A DNA stretch of 64,000 bases from Marinoscillum sp964351625 (GTDB taxonomy: Bacteria > Bacteroidota > Bacteroidia > Cytophagales > Cyclobacteriaceae): assembly GCA_964351625.1 (NCBI GenBank), contig CAYGOV010000005.1, positions 62,001 through 126,000 on the forward strand. The letters run 5' to 3'. This document shows, piece by piece, positions 55,667 through 62,794 of the stretch. Under the pieces are notes generated by a model. It was given only the letters and a program-made list of their open reading frames with translations, was not told the origin of the DNA and ran no database searches. The position numbers were made by a program, and so were the translations under genes. Within the stretch, counting starts at the first letter, position 1, and the number at the start of each line of letters is the position of its first letter.

Positions 55667-56914
55667 TCAAAGCTTAAATCCTATTATAGAAATATCATCC
55701 GACATTCCATTATCCCCAACCCAGTCCTCAATTGTTTGAGTTAAGAACTTATACTGATCCGACAAATTCTTCTTTTGAATCGATTTCAACATTTCTTCAA
55801 ATTTCTCTTGTGAGAACTTCACACCATCTTGATTTTGCTGGTTGAAATAACCATTTGAGAACATGTAGTATGTTGCATCTTCTGTAAGCTCGATTTTATC
55901 AGCCATCAAATCATCAATATTCTCTTTTGATTCACCTTCCAGCACAACCATCTCATTACCAGTGAAAATAATCATATCTTGATCTACTCCACTGAATTGC
56001 AATGTCTTGGCATTGTTATCAAAAAGCGCAACTGACACTTTAAGGTCACATTGTAATTCCTTAGATCCGGCAGCATCAAGCTCCTGCGTCAATTCCCTAA
56101 TAATATCACCAGAATGGAATATTTTTCTATCCTGTATCAAATCGTTAAGGACAGAATCAGCAATAAGTGTCTTTAGCGAACCAACAATTCCCTTACCATC
56201 AAACTCAATCAAAGCTATCACAGTATAATCCTCAGATCTAAAATTCAGACTTGTAGTCCAAATGAATTCCTCACTGAACAAATACTTATTACGATACATA
56301 ACAAAATGCTCAGCGAATATTCTACTCAAATATCGCTCATTTGGAAGCATGGATTGCTGCAAAAGCCCTGCATATCTAATGCTATCTATAAGTCTCTTAT
56401 TGATCGTATTAAGTTCCTCTGTCCTTTCATTTACTCTCTGCTCTAGTTCTACATTTGATACTTCCAGAACTTTGACGTGTTCCTCAGTATCTAGAGAAAC
56501 TTGATAACTCTCCATAGCTCTATCCAAGAGCCCTTTCATCTCATCAAAGTTCCAAGGCTTAGTGATATACTTATAAATACCACATCGGTTGATTCCGTCC
56601 TTGATAGCTTCTATATCAGTAAACCCAGTTAAAATGATTTTTATAATATCTGGATGATCTGGGAGTATAGTTTCAAGAAACTGAGTACCAGTCATCTCTG
56701 GCATTCTTTGGTCAGTTACCACAACTTGAATACTATTCTCTTTTAAGATCTCAATAGCCTCAAAAGGATTGGTGGTCGTAAAGACCTTATAAAACTTTCG
56801 AAAATTGGATTTAAACACCCTTAAATTGGTGGCCTCATCATCTACATAAAGCAAAGAATACTTCTTCTCCTTCTCGAATCTGCCATCTAACTTCGATTCT
56901 TTAGTCTCTTCCAT
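55667..56914 (-). CDS. Response regulator with degenerate PP2C-like output domain
   Basis: 415 aa. The receiver (about 18-135) has the acidic pocket YVDDE, phosphoacceptor Asp68 (VVVTDQRMPEMTG) and conserved Lys (KYITKPW). A coiled coil (145-175) leads to a SpoIIE/PP2C fold recognisable by RLIDSIRYAGLLQQSMLPNE and the C-terminal GMSDDISIIGFKL. Compared with the HAMP-PP2C gene at 54170, three metal ligands are replaced: SGD to SEE (E216), ADCTGHG to IEFDGKG (E237) and TDG to SNG (N354). It may be inactive or altered. It lies 38 nt downstream of the histidine kinase gene. Confidence 0.85.
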   Translation of the reverse strand: MEETKESKLDGRFEKEKKYSLLYVDDEATNLRVFKSNFRKFYKVFTTTNPFEAIEILKENSIQVVVTDQRMPEMTGTQFLETILPDHPDIIKIILTGFTDIEAIKDGINRCGIYKYITKPWNFDEMKGLLDRAMESYQVSLDTEEHVKVLEVSNVELEQRVNERTEELNTINKRLIDSIRYAGLLQQSMLPNERYLSRIFAEHFVMYRNKYLFSEEFIWTTSLNFRSEDYTVIALIEFDGKGIVGSLKTLIADSVLNDLIQDRKIFHSGDIIRELTQELDAAGSKELQCDLKVSVALFDNNAKTLQFSGVDQDMIIFTGNEMVVLEGESKENIDDLMADKIELTEDATYYMFSNGYFNQQNQDGVKFSQEKFEEMLKSIQKKNLSDQYKFLTQTIEDWVGDNGMSDDISIIGFKL

Positions 56915-56952
56915 TCTTATCTACGCTATTTTAAATGAGTGCAAAAATAGGA

Positions 56953-58854
56953 CTATTTACTCTCTGCGACTTTGGATTCCTCGCCTTTTTTGGCTTTCTG
57001 CAGTCTTTTAGGCAAAGTGATTGCAAACTCAGTCCCTTGCCCAACTTCACTAGTAAGCTCTATTCTCCCATTATGTTTTTCAATGATACCATAAGTAATA
57101 GACATTCCTAAACCTGTACCTACACCTACTGCTTTGGTTGTGAAAAAAGGCTCCCAAATTCTATTCTTAATATCTTCAGGTATCCCCATTCCGTTATCCT
57201 TAATACGAATAACAACTTCATCTTCCAACTCTTCAGTATATATAGTGATCTCACCATCTTTACGGTCAGCTGGTATCGCCTGAATTCCATTATTGAGAAT
57301 ATTCATAAATACTTGATTAAGCTGTCCTGGATAGCACTCAATATCATCCATTTTTTCATCATAAAACTTAGAAACCTTAATTGTATTCTTAGTTTTGTTT
57401 CGTAACAGTGTTAATGTAGCATCTAAGTTCTCATTAACGTTAGCTGTCTTCGATTCTTCCTCATCTAGTCTGGAGAATACCCTTAGACCTTTTACAATTT
57501 CTATGGTTCTTGTAACACCATAATTCACATCTTTAACTAGTTCATCCAACTCTTCTAGTATCTCTTCGTATTCGTGATCTTCTTTAAGTTCTTTTACGTT
57601 TTCCAGTACTTCTTCAAGCTCTGCACCTTCATCTAGTCTAGAATACTCTTCAGCGATCTCTCGCATGGACTCAATTGACATTTTAATAGATACCATACCA
57701 CTCGATATAAAATTGATCGGGTTATTGATCTCATGTGCAATACCAGCGGTAAGCTGACCGAGAGATGCCATTTTTTCAGAGTGCACCAGTTGAGACTGAG
57801 CGTCTTTAAGAGATTGAATAGCAAAATTCAATTCTTCCTTCGACTTCTGCTCTTTCTTCAATGTCTCTTTCAATTTCTTCTCAGCAAGGAATAATTTCTC
57901 ATTATCCTGCAATTGCTTATCTGCAAGCTCCCTGATCTCAACTTCCGAATCTTGCAACCTTCTATAGGCGCCATTTAGTTCTTCCTGTGCTGATATCAAT
58001 TTTTCGTTAATCTTGATCTGCTCCTCTGATGATTTCAAGAGTTTACCTTCAGACTCTTTTAGTTTCTTGTTATTCTCTTCAATTTCCTTCCTAGACTCAT
58101 AGAGTTTCTTGTTAATCAACTTTTGCTTCTTAAAGTTGATTTTTAACTCTTCCTCTGATTTCTTCACTTTCACGAATGCTTTATTCGCAGTTAAGTAGTT
58201 GTCACCAGCTAGTTTAACAAGAGGTCGGAATACGAATAGTGCTTGCAATAGCAAAAAACCCATGAACGCTCCGAAAACAATCTTTTCAACAAGGCTATAA
58301 CCTGTCTTGAAGGATTGCGCTTCACTTACGAAATAATCTGAAATCTTATCAGAAGCTGTTTGGTATTTCTTAACAGTATTTATCAGTGTTTCAATGGAGC
58401 TCCTTAATGCCAGCGCATTAATATCGTTTTTATTTTCTGTGAATTCTACATCAAGCAAATTACTTGCATTGATATTCATCTGTTCATAGAAGAATCTCAA
58501 ATCTTCCTGAAGCTTCAAATAGGCGCCACTTTGTGAAGGTGCTTTAATTCCAAGTTCTTCATCACCTTCTATTAGTGCCTGATGACCTTTTCTCCAAACT
58601 GGTAAAATACGACTCAGTTCAGCTTGAAAAATCAAGAAATTTCTTTCATTAGTTGAATACCCCATCCCAACTGCCGTCTTAACAATGGTTTGTCCCATCG
58701 TAGCTTGCCTAGAAGCCACCTGAACAACGGTAGGGTCTTCGTTGAAATTTGTAATAATGTCTCTTTGAACAAAAAAGACATAGTAAGCCACAGTTCCTGC
58801 TACTATTAATGCGGTAATGGCATAGGCTATCGCATATAAATCCTTCTTTAACAT
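56953..58854 (-). CDS. Sensor histidine kinase with PilJ-like sensor and long coiled coil
   Basis: 633 aa. Transmembrane helices at about 8-29 and 189-210 enclose a helical periplasmic domain with VVQVASRQATMGQTIVKTAV, resembling the PilJ/type-IV-pilus transducer N-terminal family. A coiled coil of about 135 residues (225-360) follows. The kinase core has the phosphoacceptor His374 (GQLTAGIAHEINNPINF), N-box LNNGIQAIP, and G-boxes DNGMGIPEDI and GVGTGLGMSITYGIIE. It is the first gene of an operon with the response regulator/PP2C and the 79-aa protein. Its cognate partner is presumably the next gene. Confidence 0.92.
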   Translation of the reverse strand: MLKKDLYAIAYAITALIVAGTVAYYVFFVQRDIITNFNEDPTVVQVASRQATMGQTIVKTAVGMGYSTNERNFLIFQAELSRILPVWRKGHQALIEGDEELGIKAPSQSGAYLKLQEDLRFFYEQMNINASNLLDVEFTENKNDINALALRSSIETLINTVKKYQTASDKISDYFVSEAQSFKTGYSLVEKIVFGAFMGFLLLQALFVFRPLVKLAGDNYLTANKAFVKVKKSEEELKINFKKQKLINKKLYESRKEIEENNKKLKESEGKLLKSSEEQIKINEKLISAQEELNGAYRRLQDSEVEIRELADKQLQDNEKLFLAEKKLKETLKKEQKSKEELNFAIQSLKDAQSQLVHSEKMASLGQLTAGIAHEINNPINFISSGMVSIKMSIESMREIAEEYSRLDEGAELEEVLENVKELKEDHEYEEILEELDELVKDVNYGVTRTIEIVKGLRVFSRLDEEESKTANVNENLDATLTLLRNKTKNTIKVSKFYDEKMDDIECYPGQLNQVFMNILNNGIQAIPADRKDGEITIYTEELEDEVVIRIKDNGMGIPEDIKNRIWEPFFTTKAVGVGTGLGMSITYGIIEKHNGRIELTSEVGQGTEFAITLPKRLQKAKKGEESKVAESK

Positions 58855-59233
58855 ATTCGTTAATTTGGTTGGTTCTTCTAAATTTTCGTTCGCGCTAAGA
58901 ACTAAACTAAATAAATCTTTTCAACTGCGAATAATTTATCACACAAAATCGGTTGAGTTATTATAAGTAGTTTGAAATCATTCGCATTTTAAATAAAAAA
59001 TCCCACAGACTTTATAGACTTACTACTGAAGGGGATTATTGAAGAACCAATGAGTAGAATTATGGAATCAATGAGAAATTGTAACTTCGCATGTTTAAAA
59101 CTTAAGAATGACTTAAAAGCTGTATTTCAACGAAATTTCCATTTATTTTTAATAATTTCATGGATTCTGATTAGTCTTGAAAAAGTAATTGCATTTCCCA
59201 TGAGAAAGGTGATCAAATGAATTTAACAACAAC
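58855..59233. other. Divergent intergenic region, AT-rich
   Basis: 379 bp between the histidine kinase start and the SiaB-like start. It must hold both promoters, but no full TTTG-N19-21-TAnnTTTG pair was found. A 56-codon open frame (59050-59220) is present but unconvincing. The only other element is a loose AATCCC/GGGATT pairing around 59000-59030. I see no RNA gene. Confidence 0.45.
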
Positions 59234-59800
59234 ATGGATTATTTAAGAAGTTACAAGAACATCTATGACCAAAACATCATCTTGATGTATAAGGGGGAAC
59301 TAACATTTGACCTTGTGACTTCCATGATAGCAACTCTTGAAGAGCGGCTGGAAGAACTTGAAGAAAATCGTAAAGTCAAGAAGAAATTTTACAATGTAGC
59401 TACGGAATGTATTCAGAATTTATACTATCATTTAGATGAAGTAAATGCTGACCAAACCTTGATTAGCGGATATGATTCTCGTTCAGCGCTTATTTTAATA
59501 GCCGCGCGAAAAAGATTCTATAGTTTACAAACTGGTAATTATATCCCAAAGGATAAAATAGATGAAGTTAAAAGAAGGCTAGACGAAATCAATGCAGTTG
59601 AACCAGACGAACTTCGTGTTTTGTATAAAAAAGCACTTCAAGATCAAGAGTTTTCAGATAAAGGAACCGGTGGTCTTGGTTTTATAGATATAGCAAGAAA
59701 AACAGGTGGTGAAAAATTAAGATATACATTTCAGCCTGTTAATGATAAAGTATCATATTTCACACTTCAGGTACGATTACCAAGAATTGTAGAGGATTAA
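59234..59800 (+). CDS. SiaB family protein kinase
   Basis: 188 aa, the size of SiaB-type kinases (DUF6272). GHKL-like features are visible: the N-box helix NVATECIQNLYYHLDE (Glu58 and Asn62) and the glycine-rich DKGTGGLGFIDIARKTG (about 142-158). In Pseudomonas, SiaB phosphorylates SiaC on a threonine, and PP2C SiaA reverses it. A SiaC homologue follows 23 nt downstream, so the pair should function as kinase and substrate. The family is recognised; the activity is inferred. Confidence 0.85.
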   Translation: MDYLRSYKNIYDQNIILMYKGELTFDLVTSMIATLEERLEELEENRKVKKKFYNVATECIQNLYYHLDEVNADQTLISGYDSRSALILIAARKRFYSLQTGNYIPKDKIDEVKRRLDEINAVEPDELRVLYKKALQDQEFSDKGTGGLGFIDIARKTGGEKLRYTFQPVNDKVSYFTLQVRLPRIVED

Positions 59801-59823
59801 TCAGAGTTTATTCTGGAAGATTT

Positions 59824-60207
59824 ATGGAGAAGTTTTTTTTAGAGCCTACGAGAGTCACACCATTGGTCAACTTCGATCCTGAAGAAGGTATTCTTGAGGT
59901 GAAAGGTCGATCAAGTCCTGAAAATTCCATATTGTTTTATCAAAAAATAATAGAGGGTCTAGATTCTGTTTTAGAAAGTGACATGGAAAAATTTACAGCA
60001 AATTTTTCTTTCGAGTATTTCAATACTAGTTCCTCGAAATGTCTATTTGATGTCTTCAAAAGATTGAGTCGATTTGAGGAATCTGATATTGATCTTATTA
60101 TCAACTGGTACTACGAAGAAGATGATGAGGATATGATGGAGGCGGGTGAAGATTATGCAGACTTACTTGATTTGAATTTTAACTTCCTGGAGATAGAGGA
60201 GTACTAA
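59824..60207 (+). CDS. SiaC family regulatory phosphoprotein (DUF1987)
   Basis: 127 aa. VTPLVNFDPEEGILEVKGRSSPENSILFYQKIIEGL and FSFEYFNTSSSKCLFDVFKRL define DUF1987. Thr68 in N67-T68-S69-S70 coincides with the SiaC phosphothreonine described in Pseudomonas aeruginosa. There unphosphorylated SiaC binds and activates the diguanylate cyclase SiaD. Here no GGDEF protein is nearby and the next gene is a coiled-coil membrane protein. The C-terminus is unusually acidic (EEDDEDMMEAGEDYADLLD). Confidence 0.88.
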   Translation: MEKFFLEPTRVTPLVNFDPEEGILEVKGRSSPENSILFYQKIIEGLDSVLESDMEKFTANFSFEYFNTSSSKCLFDVFKRLSRFEESDIDLIINWYYEEDDEDMMEAGEDYADLLDLNFNFLEIEEY

Positions 60208-60218
60208 GGTAGCTACGA

Positions 60219-60737
60219 ATGGACGGACCTACCGAACTGTATCACGATGAAATAAGAAGGCTAAAGGAATTTCGAGCCAAACTTGATACACATGCTATAT
60301 TCAAAAATGATGTAGATGACTTTTCTGCGGATTATGAGGACCTTGTCGCTCAAGCCAAGGTAATCACCAGAGTGTCTGATCGATTGCAAAAGAAGTTGGA
60401 CAATGCCAACTTCCAAATCAAAGAGCAAAATGATCAAATAAAAGTTAAAAATGTCGAGTTAGAGTCTACGATTCAAGAGTTAGCTAAGGCAAGGGTAGGT
60501 CGTAAAGCATCTACCATAATGTTCACATTGGCTATTATACTCTTCATCTCTGAAGAGTACTTCATCGAACCTATCATTGAAAGACTTGTGTCTACTATGT
60601 TCTTGGGTATTGCAATTAAACTTGCTTTAGCTCTAATGCTGAAGTTTTTTGAGGGAGGTTTGGAATCATTCTTCCTGAATCAGGAAAAACGTAAAATTCT
60701 TAAAGAAGAGAAGCGCGCATTATCAACACAGTCATAA
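60219..60737 (+). CDS. Coiled-coil protein with two C-terminal transmembrane helices
   Basis: 172 aa. Residues about 34-92 are a coiled coil (SDRLQKKLDNANFQIKEQ, then KNVELESTIQEL). Two transmembrane helices follow (about 98-112 and 126-142), and the tail is basic (NQEKRKILKEEKRAL). No enzymatic domain. It is 11 nt downstream of siaC-like, so it is most likely the same transcript. It is a candidate membrane target or scaffold for the SiaC-like protein, taking the genomic place of SiaD. Confidence 0.7.
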   Translation: MDGPTELYHDEIRRLKEFRAKLDTHAIFKNDVDDFSADYEDLVAQAKVITRVSDRLQKKLDNANFQIKEQNDQIKVKNVELESTIQELAKARVGRKASTIMFTLAIILFISEEYFIEPIIERLVSTMFLGIAIKLALALMLKFFEGGLESFFLNQEKRKILKEEKRALSTQS

Positions 60738-60770
60738 TTGGTATTGCCACCATAATTCACCCCATCTACC

Positions 60771-61265
60771 ATGCAACTTTCCTCGTCTCAAGAAAAACTT
60801 AGAAGAAGTATCACAGGGAGGTTTTCCTTTTTGTTCTTTTTGATAACTCAACTACCGATGGGCTTTTTCGCAGGAATGCGCCTAAGGCATCTTGATGAAG
60901 AAAAGTGCATTGCCTCAGTCCCTTTCAATTGGATTACAAAAAACCCCTTTAAAAGCACCTATTTTGCGGTGCAAAGCATGGCTGCAGAGCTTTCCACCGC
61001 AACACCATGCTTACTAGCAATCACCGGATCAAATCCCTCTATTGCTTTTATTATTGTCGATTTAAAAGCCACTTTTCGCAAAAAGGCTACCGACACTGTC
61101 TTTTTCACTTGCAGTGATGTTCAAGATGCGTTCAATGCGGTTAGCCTTGCTCAAACTACCGGAGAACCACAAACGGTGAAACTAAAAACGATCGGTAAAA
61201 TGAAGAATGGAATTGTAGTTTCTGAATTTGAATTCACTTGGTCATTCAAATCAAGAAAATCATAA
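60771..61265 (+). CDS. DUF4442 hotdog-fold (thioesterase-like) protein
   Basis: 164 aa. The segment LPMGFFAGMRLRHLDEEKCIASVPFNWITKNPFKSTYFAVQSMAAELSTAT is the DUF4442 signature of a hotdog fold related to YiiD C-terminal/PaaI-type thioesterases. The substrate is unknown. It lies 33 nt after the coiled-coil gene and may be part of that transcript, but is probably functionally separate. Its end overlaps the convergent brkB-like gene by 6 nt. Confidence 0.82.
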   Translation: MQLSSSQEKLRRSITGRFSFLFFLITQLPMGFFAGMRLRHLDEEKCIASVPFNWITKNPFKSTYFAVQSMAAELSTATPCLLAITGSNPSIAFIIVDLKATFRKKATDTVFFTCSDVQDAFNAVSLAQTTGEPQTVKLKTIGKMKNGIVVSEFEFTWSFKSRKS

Positions 61266-62588
61266 ATCAACCAGTTTTTTATTCCAACTCGAGTTGGTCA
61301 TCTCCGCCTCTAACTTTTCAATTACTCTAACAATATCTTCAAACCCCTCTCCTTCCAAATCTGTTGGGAACTCACTAAACCCAACTAACTCTAAGCGGCT
61401 GTAAATCATTATTATAGTAATCTTATTAATATCAAGTCCTGGCTGATAAAGCTCTTCATCCGTAACGGAAACAACTCGAACAATAAGCTTTGCTTCTTCT
61501 AATTCTGTGATTATCTGTCTTAAAAACCTTAATGGAATATGCAAATCGCCGTGAATGGAAGCTAATGAAACAGGCCCATCTGTTTCGCGAAAACTGTTTG
61601 TCAACTTCCAAAGCACGTAAACAGTTAGTTTACGTTTAAACTTCAAACTCATTCTTAATTTATCATCGTCATGAGACCAACCCTTTGCATTTTGGATGGC
61701 GAATGTTAGTTCCCCACCCAACAAGACTACCGTCCAGCTCAACTGCAACCAAATCAAGAATAATGGCAATGCAGCAAAACTTCCATAAACGACACTATAA
61801 GTAGAAAGGTAGATCTGTCCATCTATCCACATATATTGGATGATCTGATATACCACACCCGCCACTATTCCTGCAATTAATGCTGGTTTAAGCTTTACTG
61901 TAGTGTTTGGGAAAACTACAAAAATCAAGAAGAGTAAAAATCCAACAAGAAAGAACGGTACTAGTTTTATTAAGAAAAGAATTATCGGCATCAAAAAACC
62001 AAGGAAGTTAATCTGCTCCACAATAGACTCGACTGATGTAGTAAGGAAAACCGCAGCAGAACTAGAAAGAATCAATATTATTGGACCTAAAAAAATCACA
62101 GACATATAATCCGTCATTTTACGCTTGAGCGATCTGCCCTTAGCGGACCCCCATATATCATTAAATGCGATCTCAATATTATTCAAAAGTCTAGCAACGG
62201 CATAGATCAAAAATAAAGCACTAATTCCCGTGATAATCCCGCCACTCGAAGTGGACAGCATCTTATCTGCAAAATCAAGGGTGTAATCAAGTACCTGCTG
62301 TTGACCGGTGAAGTATCGACCAAGTTCCTCTGTGAGGTAGCTCTCTAGTCCAAATACTGTAGCTATTCCAAAAGCCAAGGCTATTACCGGCACCACAGAC
62401 AGCACAGAGAAATAAGTAAGCGCTGAAGCCTTTTCTCCGCATTTATCTTTATTAAACTCTGTAAATGTGATAAACGCAATACGAAGAGTGCTGTAAAAGT
62501 ATCTTTTACCTTTAGGTAAATCAGCTAATTTAATTTTCCATAGACCGTGATTGATAAAATCACGATAGCTGTTAATCCTTTTTTTCAT
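61260..62588 (-). CDS. YihY/BrkB family inner-membrane protein
   Basis: 442 aa. Six transmembrane helices (about 55-330). The family signatures are EKASALTYFSVLSVVPVIALAFGIA, ALFLIYAVARLLNNIEIAFNDIWG and YGSFAALPLFLIWLQLSWTVVLLGGELTFAIQNA. A C-terminal cytoplasmic winged-helix-like extension of about 110 residues is common in the phylum. The RNase BN name is historical; the actual function is unknown. Confidence 0.92.
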   Translation of the reverse strand: MKKRINSYRDFINHGLWKIKLADLPKGKRYFYSTLRIAFITFTEFNKDKCGEKASALTYFSVLSVVPVIALAFGIATVFGLESYLTEELGRYFTGQQQVLDYTLDFADKMLSTSSGGIITGISALFLIYAVARLLNNIEIAFNDIWGSAKGRSLKRKMTDYMSVIFLGPIILILSSSAAVFLTTSVESIVEQINFLGFLMPIILFLIKLVPFFLVGFLLFLIFVVFPNTTVKLKPALIAGIVAGVVYQIIQYMWIDGQIYLSTYSVVYGSFAALPLFLIWLQLSWTVVLLGGELTFAIQNAKGWSHDDDKLRMSLKFKRKLTVYVLWKLTNSFRETDGPVSLASIHGDLHIPLRFLRQIITELEEAKLIVRVVSVTDEELYQPGLDINKITIIMIYSRLELVGFSEFPTDLEGEGFEDIVRVIEKLEAEMTNSSWNKKLVDL

Positions 62589-62635
62589 GCTAATTGAATT
62601 CTACAGTCAAGTTAATAACTACTCGACAAAAATAG

Positions 62636-62661
62636 CAAAAGGGGCCTGGGAGCCCCTTTTG
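62636..62661 (-). terminator. Rho-independent terminator
   Basis: CAAAAGGGGC / GCCCCTTTTG, a perfect 10-bp stem with a 6-nt loop, read on the minus strand and followed by CTATTTTT. It terminates the metallophosphoesterase transcript before brkB-like. The rest of 62589-62794 shows nothing recognisable. Confidence 0.8.
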
Positions 62662-62794
62662 TTTGACTGCAAATTAATGCAATCTCACCATCAACCGTAA
62701 AGTCTTTTTTTAGTTAGGTAAAGCGTTTACAGTAGTTGAATAGAAATGAAACATACGCACTAAAAACTACGCTATGGCTTCATACCCCTATCTA

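Noticed and set aside
59050..59220. 56-codon open frame upstream of the SiaB-like gene
   Set aside because: AT-rich chance frame in a promoter region, no recognisable motif, no conserved start context; a hydrophobic stretch alone is insufficient.
54143..61265. Search for a diguanylate cyclase (SiaD) in the signalling island
   Set aside because: No GGDEF or EAL motif is found in any frame-confirmed gene of the window.
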